Counted from the stretch's first letter, positions 26,183 through 35,231 are shown. The stretch is 64,000 nt of DNA from an uncultured Lachnospiraceae bacterium (GCA_934293375.1 CAKQYS010000003.1:1-64000); one strand, 5' to 3'. The notes: generated by a model not told the origin, from the sequence alone. Numbers and translations: made by a program.

Positions 26183-27475
26183 ATGTTGTCAGGAATGGAG
26201 CTATTGGTTTTATTTTTTATATATTCATTTGCAGGGTGGATTCTGGAGACGATCCTTGGTACGATAAGACATCGTGTCTTTACGAATAAAGGACTTGTAA
26301 CAGGACCTTTTTGTGTGATCTATGGTATTGTTGCGGTTTTGATCTCGGTTGCCCTGCCGGAGCTTAGCGGTGTCTGGCTGTTTCTGTTTGCCATGGCATA
26401 TGCCACGATCGTAGAATGGATCGCCGGACATCTGATTGAGAAGATATTTGGCGAACGCTGGTGGGATTATTCTGACATCAGAAACAATCTGGATGGATAT
26501 ATCTGTCTGCCTATGTCATTGTTGTGGGGGGGTCTCGGCTATATTACGGTACACTGGGGCAATGATCTGATTTTAAATGTTGTACGATGGATGCCACAGG
26601 TTGTTGTGAATGTGACAGTTTTGGTGATGCTTGGACTGATGGCAGTGGATGTGATCGCCTCCAGTGTAATTCTTAGGGGAACTTCAAAGCAGCTGGACGA
26701 TTGGAAACGAACCAATGATACATTTGAACATGTCAGTGACAGACTGCGGGCATGGATTACAGGATATGTGGACGACCGTATCCATAAGGCATATCCCAGG
26801 GCGAAGAAAGTGGATACGCCGGAATATGATCAGAAGATATTTGCCTGTGGATGCAGTTTTTATAAAATTGTAATGCTGTTCATGATTGGATCCTTTCTTG
26901 GTGACATTACAGAGACAATATTCTGCCGGGTGACAGCTGGTGTCTGGATGAGCCGGAGCAGCGTTGTGTGGGGTCCATTTAGTATTGTATGGGGGCTGGG
27001 AGTTGCACTGATTACGATGTTATTGTACAAGTATAGGGAAAGTGACAGCTTCAAATTATTCTGGGTTGGTACATTGCTTGGTGGAGTTTACGAGTATCTG
27101 TGCAGTGTATTTACAGAGATCGTATTTGGCAAGGTGTTCTGGGATTACAGTCATATGCCGTTTAATATCGGAGGTCGGATCAACCTGCTATATTGTTTCT
27201 TCTGGGGATTGGCAGCTGTTGTCTGGTTTAAGGGGATCTATCCGGTAGTTTCGAAGTGGATTGAACGGATTCCGAAGCGGATTGGAGTTGTGGCGACATG
27301 GCTGCTCATTGTATTTATGTGTTGCAACATCGTGATGTCATGCATGGCACTGATCCGATATGATGTGAGGGAGACAGATCCGACGCAGCATAATGCAGTG
27401 GAGATCTGGCTGGACACTCATTTTGATGATGCGAAGATGGCAAAGATCTATCCGAATGCTAAGACGGCAAAGTAG
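26183..27475 (+). CDS. Duplicated CmpB-type membrane protein (PF06541-like)
   Basis: A 430-residue membrane protein with two copies of the ABC-transporter-type-IV/CmpB-like module. Copy one (about 1-165) has YSFAGWILETILGTIRHR, GPFCVIYG and WWDYSDIRNNLDGYICLPMS. Copy two (about 225-370) has GDITETIFCRV, GPFSIVWG and FWDYSHMPFNIGGRINLLY. Single-module versions are common in Lachnospiraceae and functionally unknown. AGGAGG precedes the ATG. It is transcribed from the palindrome-bearing promoter, with no obvious ABC partner gene. Confidence 0.8.
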   Translation: MLSGMELLVLFFIYSFAGWILETILGTIRHRVFTNKGLVTGPFCVIYGIVAVLISVALPELSGVWLFLFAMAYATIVEWIAGHLIEKIFGERWWDYSDIRNNLDGYICLPMSLLWGGLGYITVHWGNDLILNVVRWMPQVVVNVTVLVMLGLMAVDVIASSVILRGTSKQLDDWKRTNDTFEHVSDRLRAWITGYVDDRIHKAYPRAKKVDTPEYDQKIFACGCSFYKIVMLFMIGSFLGDITETIFCRVTAGVWMSRSSVVWGPFSIVWGLGVALITMLLYKYRESDSFKLFWVGTLLGGVYEYLCSVFTEIVFGKVFWDYSHMPFNIGGRINLLYCFFWGLAAVVWFKGIYPVVSKWIERIPKRIGVVATWLLIVFMCCNIVMSCMALIRYDVRETDPTQHNAVEIWLDTHFDDAKMAKIYPNAKTAK

Positions 27476-27501
27476 TATTGCAAGAAGTGTGATTTCTTCT
27501 C

Positions 27502-27544
27502 TTGACATGGTAAATGCAAAATGATATTATAATGATATCATTTT
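27502..27544 (+). promoter_or_regulatory. SigA promoter with overlapping inverted repeat
   Basis: TTGACA (27502-27507), 17 bases, TATTAT (27525-27530). AAAATGATAT (27518-27527) mirrors ATATCATTTT (27535-27544), overlapping the -10: a likely operator controlling the 27576-29319 operon. Confidence 0.75.
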
Positions 27545-27575
27545 GAAATGCGCACATAGAAGGGAGTGCTTTACT

Positions 27576-28610
27576 ATGGAGGAGAAGATTTATACAACGA
27601 AAAGAAAAGGTATGGCGGTGCTGTTGACGACACTGCTGGTTTATGTGCTGGCAATCGCCGGTGCGATTTTTTCGGGGATTCAGTATGACCACATGGACAG
27701 ACCGGTCTATATGGTGATGCTTGTGATCTGTATTATTGTGTTATCACTTGGCTGGTTCCCGTTGCTAGGCTTACGGGTATTGAAACCACAGGAGGCATTG
27801 GTGCTGACCCTGTTTGGTAACTATGTTGGTACGATCCGGGAAGCCGGATTCTATTTTGTGAATCCGTTCTGTACAGCGATCAATCCCGCGGCATCAACAA
27901 AGCTGGCACAGAGTGGTGACATTCAGACGGCTGCGAAGTCCGCTTTCAGTGTTTCTGCGGAGGGTGCTTCGATAGCAGTAGATGCGGCATCAATCGGCAA
28001 AAAGATTTCCTTAAAGGCGATGACGCTGAACAATGGCAGACAGAAGATCAACGATTGTCTTGGTAATCCGGTTGAGATTGGGATCGCTGTGATCTGGCGT
28101 GTGACCGATACGGCGAAGGCAGTGTTCAATGTAGATAATTATAAGGAATATCTGTCATTACAGTGTGACAGTGCACTCCGGAATATTGTCAGGGTTTATC
28201 CATACGATGTAGCGCCAAATGTGGATACAACAGGCGATGGGGTAGCGGATGAGGGAAGTCTTCGTGGTTCTGCCGAGATTGTAGCGTCAAGAATCCGCGA
28301 TGAAATCCAGAGCAAGGTGAATGAAGCTGGTCTCCAAATCGTGGAAGCACGGATCACCTATCTGGCATATGCACCGGAGATTGCATCTGTGATGCTGCAG
28401 CGGCAGCAGGCATCTGCGATCATTGATGCGAGAAAGATGATTGTAGACGGTGCTGTTGGTATGGTGGAGATGGCATTGGAAGAGCTGAGTCAGAAGCAGG
28501 TAGTGGAACTTGACGAGGAACGAAAGGCTGCGATGGTATCAAATCTACTTGTAGTTTTGTGCGGCAACCATGATGCACAGCCGATTGTGAATTCGGGAAG
28601 TCTTTACTAA
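27576..28610 (+). CDS. SPFH/stomatin-like membrane-associated protein
   Basis: A 344-residue protein. Two hydrophobic segments (about 16-37 and 47-68) precede an SPFH/band-7 domain (VLKPQEALVLTLFGNYVGTI, NPVEIGIAVIWRVTDTAKAV, LRNIVRVYPYD, ARITYLAYAPEIASVMLQRQ), with a helical C-terminus. SPFH proteins build membrane-microdomain cages. ATG 27576 is chosen 10 bases after GGGAG. The next gene overlaps its stop (TAATG). Confidence 0.85.
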   Translation: MEEKIYTTKRKGMAVLLTTLLVYVLAIAGAIFSGIQYDHMDRPVYMVMLVICIIVLSLGWFPLLGLRVLKPQEALVLTLFGNYVGTIREAGFYFVNPFCTAINPAASTKLAQSGDIQTAAKSAFSVSAEGASIAVDAASIGKKISLKAMTLNNGRQKINDCLGNPVEIGIAVIWRVTDTAKAVFNVDNYKEYLSLQCDSALRNIVRVYPYDVAPNVDTTGDGVADEGSLRGSAEIVASRIRDEIQSKVNEAGLQIVEARITYLAYAPEIASVMLQRQQASAIIDARKMIVDGAVGMVEMALEELSQKQVVELDEERKAAMVSNLLVVLCGNHDAQPIVNSGSLY

Positions 28611-28807
28611 TGGCTGGGAAGAAGCAGATTCCACTCCGCATATCGGAGAAATTATATGCCGATTTAGCCGCATGGGCAGAGGATGATTTTCGGTCGATCA
28701 ATGGACAGATCGAATATCTGTTATCCGAGTGTGTGAGACAACGGAAGAAGGATGGGAAATATGTCTCTGAGGAGATTGATGTTCCACCGGAACTCGACAT
28801 CCGGTAA
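28610..28807 (+). CDS. Arc-type ribbon-helix-helix small protein
   Basis: 65 residues: KQIPLRISEKLYADLAAWAE followed by RSINGQIEYLLSECVRQRKK, the ribbon-helix-helix pattern of Arc/MetJ DNA-binding proteins. It overlaps the SPFH gene by one base. This partner is commonly seen beside SPFH genes in related genomes (from memory). It may bind the inverted repeat at 27518-27544. Confidence 0.78.
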   Translation: MAGKKQIPLRISEKLYADLAAWAEDDFRSINGQIEYLLSECVRQRKKDGKYVSEEIDVPPELDIR

Positions 28808-28842
28808 CCAAAGGGGATTTATTTGCTGTAGGGGGAATTGAG

Positions 28843-29319
28843 ATGAAGGCTTATATTACGAAGAAGCATATTGTGTTTGAGGTACTTTCTTATGTGGTAT
28901 TGTGGGGCTCGATCGTGACCGGCATCATCTGGTCTGCAAAGCTTCCGGATCAGGTTGCAACACATTTTGATGTGGCAGGGAATCCTGACGGATATGGTTC
29001 ACCCTATTCGTTTTTGATCATGCCGGTTATCATGTTGCTCTCTGTAGGGATGTGTAGTCTGATCCTGCACCTGATGCCTGCCGAAATGTGGAATACGCCG
29101 GTGAAGGTGAAGCCGGAGAAGGCGATCCGGATATATCGGGATATCGTATGGACGGTCGTTCTGATGCAGCTCGTAATGGCAGTGTTTACACTCTATTGTA
29201 CATTGACATCCTATCTGCAGACGATGAAAGGCATGACGGTTGCAACCATAATCTTTATGGTATTACTCTTTGCAGATATCATATGGTGTATTGTGGCATG
29301 TGTAGTGCACAACCGCTAG
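28843..29319 (+). CDS. DUF1648/SdpI-like membrane protein
   Basis: 158 residues with four membrane helices. The motif LPDQVATHFDVAGNPDGYG is characteristic of DUF1648, found in SdpI, the immunity/signalling protein for the B. subtilis SdpC toxin. Here it is the last gene of the SPFH operon and ends at the terminator at 29344. Immunity is not shown. Confidence 0.8.
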   Translation: MKAYITKKHIVFEVLSYVVLWGSIVTGIIWSAKLPDQVATHFDVAGNPDGYGSPYSFLIMPVIMLLSVGMCSLILHLMPAEMWNTPVKVKPEKAIRIYRDIVWTVVLMQLVMAVFTLYCTLTSYLQTMKGMTVATIIFMVLLFADIIWCIVACVVHNR

Positions 29320-29343
29320 GATTATGATTATGAATGTATAGAA

Positions 29344-29386
29344 AACAAGGCAGAACGCATTCTAGAATGGGTTCTGCCTTGTTTTG
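29344..29386 (+). terminator. Rho-independent terminator
   Basis: 13-bp perfect arms AACAAGGCAGAAC/GTTCTGCCTTGTT enclose a smaller CATTCTAGAATG palindrome, then TTTTG. It ends the SPFH operon. Confidence 0.9.
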
Positions 29387-29424
29387 TATGCGCTTATGGG
29401 GCCCCATGTCAATGTAGAAAAAGC

Positions 29425-29454
29425 ATGACAGCCACCGCTGTTCTATGATACAAT
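29425..29454 (+). promoter_or_regulatory. Likely promoter
   Basis: ATGACA (29425-29430), an 18-base spacer and TGATACAAT (extended -10, hexamer 29449-29454) precede the symporter at 29496. Confidence 0.5.
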
Positions 29455-29495
29455 AGAAAAAGTTTGCAGCTTTCAGAAAAATAGGAGTATCAGTT

Positions 29496-30893
29496 ATGTT
29501 ATCAATCATAGAATCTATTAACAATGCAGTGAATAATTTTATATGGGGCGTGCCTGCCATGATCTGTATTATTGGCGTGGGTCTATATATGAGTATCCGT
29601 ACAAACTTTTTACAGATCCGTAAATTTCCGTATGCCATGAAGGTGACAGTGGGACGGATGTTGAAGAAAAAAGAAGCTTCGGATGGTGCTATGACGCCAT
29701 TTCAGGCAGTGTGTACTGCACTGGCGGCGACTGTCGGTACGGGAAATGTAGCCGGAGTTGCGGGAGCGATTGCCATTGGCGGACCGGGTGCAGTGTTCTG
29801 GATGTGGATCTCTGCACTGCTCGGTATGTGCACCAAGTTCTCAGAGGTAACGCTGGCAGTGCATTTCCGGGAGACAAATGCACAGGGGGATCTGGTCGGG
29901 GGACCAATGTATTATATAAAAAATGGTCTGAAAAAGCACTGGCACTGGCTGGCATATCTGTTTTCGGCATTTGGAGTGTTGACCGTATTTGGTACGGGAA
30001 ATGCGACACAGGTCAACACGATCACGACAGCAATCGATACAGCATTATACAATTATAATATCATTTCAACTGCACAGGCTTCAAAGCTGAATCTGGTGCT
30101 GGGGGTTGTGCTGGCAGTTTTGATTGCTCTGATTCTGATCGGCGGGATCAAGCGAATCGGCAGCGTGACAGAGAAGCTGGTGCCATTTATGGCGGCATTG
30201 TACATATTGCTGGGCATTGGTGTTGTCATTGTCAGATGGCAGACAATACCGGGGGTGTTCGGTGCGATCATTCAGGGAGCATTTCAACCGGCGGCTGTGA
30301 CAGGCGGTGCAGTGGGCAGTTTCTTTATGAGTATGAAGAAGGGTGTTGCACGGGGTATTTTCTCCAATGAAGCAGGACTGGGTACAGGCTCGATTGCACA
30401 TGCATGTGCAGATACAAGAAAGCCTGTCAAGCAGGGATTTTTTGGAATCTTTGAGGTGTTTGTAGATACGATCGTAATCTGTACATTGACCGCACTTGTG
30501 ATTCTGTGCAGCGGTGTTTCTGTGGGATATGGACAGGCCGCAGGTGCGGAACTTACAATCGGTGGATTTACTTCGGTGTATGGTGGATGGGTATCTATAT
30601 TCACTGCCGTAGCCATGTGCTGTTTTGCATTTTCAACCATTATTGGCTGGGGCTTATATGGAACACGATGTATTGAGTTTTTATTCGGTACAAAGGCAAA
30701 TAAGCCATTCATGGTGGTATATGCATTGGTAGCGATTGTGGGTGCTACGATGCAGCTGGATCTGATGTGGAGTATTGCGGAGACCTTTAATGGTCTGATG
30801 TTGATTCCGAATCTGATCGGCGTATTTCTATTATCAGGTGTAGTGGTCGAAGAGGTTAGAAAATACTTCCAGACAGAAGAAGCAGAATCATAA
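29496..30893 (+). CDS. Sodium:alanine/glycine symporter (AGCS family)
   Basis: A 465-residue integral membrane symporter. About 11 helices; family motifs GVGLYMSIRTNFLQIRKFPY, TALAATVGTGNVAGVAGAIA, GGPGAVFWMWISALLGM and the late FSNEAGLGTGSIAHA. AGCS proteins couple Na+ (or H+) to uptake of alanine or glycine. The ribosome site is ATAGGAG. An NSS symporter follows after 20 bases. Confidence 0.92.
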   Translation: MLSIIESINNAVNNFIWGVPAMICIIGVGLYMSIRTNFLQIRKFPYAMKVTVGRMLKKKEASDGAMTPFQAVCTALAATVGTGNVAGVAGAIAIGGPGAVFWMWISALLGMCTKFSEVTLAVHFRETNAQGDLVGGPMYYIKNGLKKHWHWLAYLFSAFGVLTVFGTGNATQVNTITTAIDTALYNYNIISTAQASKLNLVLGVVLAVLIALILIGGIKRIGSVTEKLVPFMAALYILLGIGVVIVRWQTIPGVFGAIIQGAFQPAAVTGGAVGSFFMSMKKGVARGIFSNEAGLGTGSIAHACADTRKPVKQGFFGIFEVFVDTIVICTLTALVILCSGVSVGYGQAAGAELTIGGFTSVYGGWVSIFTAVAMCCFAFSTIIGWGLYGTRCIEFLFGTKANKPFMVVYALVAIVGATMQLDLMWSIAETFNGLMLIPNLIGVFLLSGVVVEEVRKYFQTEEAES

Positions 30894-30913
30894 AAGGAGT
30901 TTAGGTTTAGAAT

Positions 30914-32269
30914 ATGGCAAGAGAATCATTTAAGTCGCGGGTGGGCTTTCTGTTGGTGAGTGCAGGCTGTGCGATCGGTATTGGAAATGTCTGGAGATTT
31001 CCATTTGTAGTAGGACAAAATGGAGGAGGACTATTTGTTATTTTTTATCTGCTGTTTCTGGTGGCAATGGGACTTCCGGTTCTGACGATGGAGCTGGCGG
31101 TTGGACGGGCGAGTCGCAAGAGTGCGGTACTTGCTTATCAGGCATTGGAGAAGGAGGGCAGAAAATGGCATATACATGGCTGGATTGCTATTCTTGGCTG
31201 CGTGATTCTGATGATGTATTATACAACGGTATCCGGATGGATGGTTTCCTATTTTGTGAAGTTTTTAAAGGGAGACTTCACACCGGGAATGACATCGGCA
31301 CAGACACAGGACATCTTTTTGGGACTGCTTGCGGATCCGAAGCAGATGGCATTCTGGATGATCGTGACAGTTGTGCTTGGATTTCTGGTATGCAGCCGCG
31401 GACTGCAGAATGGCTTGGAGAAGATCAGTAAGATTATGATGAGTGCACTGCTGATTCTGATCGTGGTGCTTGCGATACACAGTCTCACATTGCAGGGGGC
31501 TTCGGCGGGAGTCAGATTCTATTTGATTCCGAATATGGATGCCGTTGCGAAGATCGGTCTGAAAAATGTGATTACGGCTGCAATGAATCAGGCATTCTTT
31601 ACACTGAGCTTAGGTGTTGCTGCGATGGAGATTTTCGGCAGTTATATGGGAACGGATCATACATTAGCAGGTGAAGGTGCCAGAATCTGTGGACTGGATA
31701 CCTTTGTAGCGATCATGGCGGGATTGATTATCTTTCCGGCTTGCTTCAGCTATGGGGTAGAAGTGGATTCCGGTCCGAGTCTGATCTTTATCACGCTGCC
31801 AAATGTATTTGTCAATATGCCGGGTGGTCGTATATGGGGTGCCCTGTTTTTTCTGTTTATGACATTTGCCAGCTTTTCGACGGTCATTGCAGTGTTTGAA
31901 AATATCATGTCATTTTGTATTGATATGTTTAAAATTAGTAGAAATAAAGCTGCATTGATCAATGGGATCGTGATCCTGATTGCGAGTCTGCCATGTGTAT
32001 TGGGATATAATGTGTGGAGCAATCTGCATTTGATTGGTGGACGGGATGTTTTAGACAGTGAAGATTTTATTGTCAGCAACCTGCTCCTGCCGATCGGTTC
32101 CCTGGTCTACCTGCTGTTTTGTGTGACCCGATGGGGCTGGGGATTTGAGAATTATCTGGAAGAAGCAAATACCGGAAAGGGTTTGAGGGTGTCAAAGCAT
32201 TTGAAGCTGTATTTTCAGTTTGTACTTCCGGTTCTGATCCTGATCATTTTAGTGCAGGGATTGTTATAG
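30914..32269 (+). CDS. Neurotransmitter:sodium symporter (NSS family)
   Basis: A 451-residue LeuT-fold transporter. The first helix FLLVSAGCAIGIGNVWRFPF carries the Na+/substrate-site unwound GIGNVWRFP motif. GGGLFVIFYLLFLVAMGLPV and about 11 helices fit bacterial NSS amino-acid transporters (MhsT/Tyt1-like). Its last codons, V-Q-G-L-L-stop, lie in the 14-bp direct repeat flanking the inverted-repeat element, which changed an inferred original TAA stop to TAG without altering the protein. Confidence 0.92.
   Translation: MARESFKSRVGFLLVSAGCAIGIGNVWRFPFVVGQNGGGLFVIFYLLFLVAMGLPVLTMELAVGRASRKSAVLAYQALEKEGRKWHIHGWIAILGCVILMMYYTTVSGWMVSYFVKFLKGDFTPGMTSAQTQDIFLGLLADPKQMAFWMIVTVVLGFLVCSRGLQNGLEKISKIMMSALLILIVVLAIHSLTLQGASAGVRFYLIPNMDAVAKIGLKNVITAAMNQAFFTLSLGVAAMEIFGSYMGTDHTLAGEGARICGLDTFVAIMAGLIIFPACFSYGVEVDSGPSLIFITLPNVFVNMPGGRIWGALFFLFMTFASFSTVIAVFENIMSFCIDMFKISRNKAALINGIVILIASLPCVLGYNVWSNLHLIGGRDVLDSEDFIVSNLLLPIGSLVYLLFCVTRWGWGFENYLEEANTGKGLRVSKHLKLYFQFVLPVLILIILVQGLL
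32255..32268 (+). repeat. Target-site duplication, left copy
   Basis: CAGGGATTGTTATA at 32255-32268 is repeated exactly at 32553-32566, immediately flanking the inverted-repeat element. Confidence 0.85.
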
Positions 32270-32552
32270 GCAATTGCGAAACTCCTTGAAGATGTTGATG
32301 TTATGTGCATATTGCACAATGTATCGCAGGCACGCTCTCGCTACTTCATCACGCAGCGGTACTAAGCAATGTAACACCATGTGCACTAGGCTCGAGAATA
32401 CCTTGCCAAGTGCACAGGTGTACATTCGCACTAAGCTCAAAAATACTTCGCTAAGTGCTCATTGCAAGTACCGGCGTTCTTCAAGTACCTGCTTATACAT
32501 CATGCAATATGCACATAGTTGCAATCGTAATTGAGAGTTTCGCAATTGCCTA
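32269..32552 (+). mobile_element. MITE-like non-coding inverted-repeat element, 284 bp
   Basis: The outer arms GCAATTGCGAAACTC.../...GAGTTTCGCAATTGC mirror perfectly (18 bp counting flanking TA, 32267-32284 with 32535-32552). After 17 unmatched bases on each side a second arm pair follows (32302-32316 with 32503-32517, 15 bp). The centre holds two 31-base direct repeats at about 32380 and 32430, 25/31 identical, each with GCACT/AGTGC ends that can form a hairpin. No transposase is encoded. Flanking 14-bp direct repeats mark insertion. Solo copies of the right-end core are at 7803 and 58006. Confidence 0.85.
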
Positions 32553-32566
32553 CAGGGATTGTTATA
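32553..32566 (+). repeat. Target-site duplication, right copy
   Basis: Exact copy of 32255-32268. It continues into ATGTAAGGAG, the ribosome site of the gene at 32582. Confidence 0.85.
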
Positions 32567-32581
32567 ATGTAAGGAGATTCG

Positions 32582-34000
32582 ATGATGCTGAATGTGATAG
32601 TGGCATGGATAGAAAAAATATATACATTTCTGTGGGGAGACCTGATCACACTTCCGCTTCCGGGTGGCGGCAGTGTTGGCATTTCATTGCTTGTGATTCT
32701 GCTGATACCGACAGGTATCTATTTTACGGTCCGGACAAGATTTTTACCGATCCGGTTGTTTCCGGATATGGTAAGATCCCTGCTTTCCAAAAAACAGAAC
32801 AAAGACAGCCTTTCGACATTTCAGACCTTGATTGTGTCCACTGCAACACGAGTCGGCATGGGAAATCTGGTGGGTGTGGTTGCGGCGATATCAGCCGGTG
32901 GTGCAGGTGCCGTATTTTGGATGTGGATGACGGCTCTCATTGGATCATCTACTGCGTTCATTGAGGCTACGCTGGCGCAGCTCCATAAAGAGGAAGATCC
33001 ATTGTATGGTGGATATCGAGGAGGACCTGCCTATTATATGCATCATTTCTTTGAGGAGAAGCTGCATAAGAAGAAGCGACATTATGTGATCGCGGTATTA
33101 TTTGCAATATCCGGTCTTATCTGTTGGTGTGGTATTAGTCAGGTGATCAGCAATTCTGTAACCTCTTCCGTTGCCAACGCATTTCATATACCGCCATTGT
33201 ATACAACGATTGCATTGGTAGCAGTAGCGGCGGTGATCGTATTGCGAAGAAATGCAACAGTGAAGGTGCTGGATCTGATGGTGCCGGTTATGGCGGTTTG
33301 CTATTTTTTTATTACAATCTTTATTATACTGATGAATATTACAAGTCTGCCATCAGTATTTGGCAGGATTTTTGAAGAGGCATTTGGCATCCGGCAGGTG
33401 GTGGCAGGCGGTTTTGGTACGGTACTGATGAATGGTGTGAAGCGGGGGCTGTTCTCAAATGAGGCCGGATCCGGTTCCGCACCATGTGCAGCAGCCGCAG
33501 CCGAGTGTGATCTTCCGGTGCGTGCCGGACTGACGCAGGCACTGGGAGTGTTCATTGATACGATTGTGATCTGTACTTGTACAGCAATGATTATGCTGAC
33601 GGCACCGGCAGAGGTGATCGACGGCAAGGCGGGAATGGATCTATTGCAGGCTGCAATGCAGTATCATCTTGGCAGCTTTGGTGTAATCTTTATTGCAGTG
33701 ACATTGTTATTATTCAGCTTTTCCACCTTCCTAGGTATTTTATTTTATGCAAGAAGTAATGTGGCATACTTATTTGGAGACAAATGGATCTGGCAGACTC
33801 TCTATAAGCTGCTGGCATTGGTTATGTTATTTATTGGCGGTATTGCAGCCTATACCTTTGTCTGGGATCTGGGAGATGTGGGAATTGGATTGATGACAAT
33901 ATTTAATATTGGAATTCTGTATCTGATGGGTGGTCAGGCACTATCTGCCCTGAGGGAATATGAAACGGACAAATCTCAGGGAGGGAAAACGGATGAATAA
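32582..34000 (+). CDS. Sodium:alanine/glycine symporter, second copy (AGCS)
   Basis: A 472-residue AGCS symporter, clearly divergent from the one at 29496. TRFLPIRLFPDMVRSL, STATRVGMGNLVGVVAAISA, GAGAVFWMWMTALIGSSTAF and FSNEAGSGSAPCAAAAAE are the corresponding motifs. AAGGAG precedes ATG 32582 (ATG 32585 is possible). Removing the inserted element would put its start 15-20 bases after the NSS stop, so it was probably part of that operon; the insertion may now weaken or supply its expression. Confidence 0.92.
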   Translation: MMLNVIVAWIEKIYTFLWGDLITLPLPGGGSVGISLLVILLIPTGIYFTVRTRFLPIRLFPDMVRSLLSKKQNKDSLSTFQTLIVSTATRVGMGNLVGVVAAISAGGAGAVFWMWMTALIGSSTAFIEATLAQLHKEEDPLYGGYRGGPAYYMHHFFEEKLHKKKRHYVIAVLFAISGLICWCGISQVISNSVTSSVANAFHIPPLYTTIALVAVAAVIVLRRNATVKVLDLMVPVMAVCYFFITIFIILMNITSLPSVFGRIFEEAFGIRQVVAGGFGTVLMNGVKRGLFSNEAGSGSAPCAAAAAECDLPVRAGLTQALGVFIDTIVICTCTAMIMLTAPAEVIDGKAGMDLLQAAMQYHLGSFGVIFIAVTLLLFSFSTFLGILFYARSNVAYLFGDKWIWQTLYKLLALVMLFIGGIAAYTFVWDLGDVGIGLMTIFNIGILYLMGGQALSALREYETDKSQGGKTDE

Positions 34001-34598
34001 GATCTTAACGATTCTGGGAGCTATGTATATTGCGGTCGGAAGTATGGTAACCATTGTCTTTATCGCGTGTGGAATGGTAGGTGCATTTTTGTTGATCCCA
34101 ATCTTTTTTGTAGTGCTGGGGATAGTCTTTGTAACAGGTGTTTTATACAGCAGGGCGAAGAAAAAGGAGATCCTCACACATGGAAAACAATATGCTGCAA
34201 AGATATACGGATATGTTGAGGATCATTCAGTGGTAGTGAATGATTGCTACCTTCAAAATGTCAAGGTGCATTATTTTGATGATGCACATATAGAGCGTGA
34301 GGCTGTAATCCCAACGGGATTCCCTAAAGGAGCAGACACCTATCCGATTGGTATGACAATGGATATCTATGAATATCATGGTAAATATGGATATGATCCG
34401 GACTCTGTCAGAGATGAAAAGCTTCCGGGTGAGGAAGAGCTGATGGACGACAAGCCGGTAGCACCGGATCAGGTGAAGCTGATCGCCGTTACCTGCCCGA
34501 ATTGCGGGTCCTCTTTCCGTGCTGCAGCCGGATATGCGAACCGTTGCCCATATTGTGGCAGTTATCAGAATACATCTGTTTCTGGTGGCAGAAGATAA
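33993..34598 (+). CDS. Membrane protein with C-terminal zinc ribbon
   Basis: A 201-residue protein. Two hydrophobic helices occupy residues about 5-50, a soluble domain follows, and the C-terminus is a zinc ribbon with CPNC...CPYC (ligand Cys pairs). ATG 33993 overlaps the symporter end by 8 bases, with GGGAGGG upstream. Function unknown. The zinc ribbon suggests metal-stabilised protein contact rather than catalysis. Confidence 0.75.
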   Translation: MNKILTILGAMYIAVGSMVTIVFIACGMVGAFLLIPIFFVVLGIVFVTGVLYSRAKKKEILTHGKQYAAKIYGYVEDHSVVVNDCYLQNVKVHYFDDAHIEREAVIPTGFPKGADTYPIGMTMDIYEYHGKYGYDPDSVRDEKLPGEEELMDDKPVAPDQVKLIAVTCPNCGSSFRAAAGYANRCPYCGSYQNTSVSGGRR

Positions 34599-34655
34599 AC
34601 GGACTGGGAAGATCGCTGGATTTCTGAACGGTAATGCCACCTGTTAGGGTTAGAT

Positions 34656-34776
34656 GTGTTGCCGGGGTACAGAGGTCAAGGTTTGGCGACAGCCCTGGTT
34701 TCTGCATATATCAGCCGCGAGAAGACAAAGGAACGAAAGACTCTCGTTCTGACCTGCGTAGATGATAAGGTGAAAA
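34656..34776 (+). pseudogene. GNAT acetyltransferase fragment
   Basis: LPGYRGQGLATALVSAYISR is acetyl-CoA-binding motif A of GNAT enzymes, followed by KTLVLTCVDDKVKM, where intact relatives continue with a YEKLGF-like segment. The frame then runs into the LytTR-box DNA. The N-terminal half is absent upstream. It is a rearrangement relic. Confidence 0.65.
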
Positions 34777-34846
34777 TGACCGTTCACACCCTAATTTTGA
34801 CCGTTCACGCCCAATTTCGTCCATTTCGAGTTGGATGTGTTATAAT
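34777..34846 (+). promoter_or_regulatory. Tandem LytTR-type binding boxes with promoter
   Basis: TGACCGTTCACACCCTAATT and TGACCGTTCACGCCCAATTT are tandem imperfect repeats with a 21-base period (TGACCGTTCAC at about 34777 and 34798). The 9-mer ACCGTTCAC fits the AgrA/AlgR/LytR-type consensus, which binds as two 9-mers one to two helical turns apart. A TATAAT about 45 bases later gives an activated promoter. Confidence 0.7.
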
Positions 34847-35018
34847 GAATAATAAGATTAAGATGATCGATGAAATACAAAACAAATAAGATCTGCGTGG
34901 AGAGATTTGTTGATATGTTAAATCATTGAAAAATTTTTAGACCATTTTTCCCCTTTTTTTGCGAATTATATAGTGAAAGGGTATCCTATATTTTTCGTGC
35001 TATGGGCACCGGATTACC

Positions 35019-35231
35019 TTGGTGGCATCAAAGGGTAAATACGAATTTAATGATAGTATGAAAAATATAGAACAACAGCTTGTATTGATGGGTTTTATAA
35101 GGATTCATCAATCCTACATTGTGAATATGCAATATATTGAGATTGTGTCGGGAGATGATCTGCGGATGACCAACGGAGATCAGCTGCAGATTAGTCGGAG
35201 ATATAAAAAGCGGATATTGGAATTATTATAA
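35019..35231 (+). pseudogene. LytTR response-regulator C-terminal fragment
   Basis: 70 codons encode the second half of a LytTR DNA-binding domain: GKYEFNDSMKNIEQQLVLMG, FIRIHQSYIVNMQYIE and ISRRYKKRILELL. The receiver domain and the start of LytTR are missing, the only start is an unsupported TTG and there is no ribosome site. It is probably the remains of the regulator that used the boxes at 34777. Confidence 0.75.

Noticed and set aside
32274..32534. 86-codon open frame inside the inverted-repeat element
   Set aside because: It has no ribosome site, its composition follows the repeat structure, and related text appears wherever the repeat occurs.
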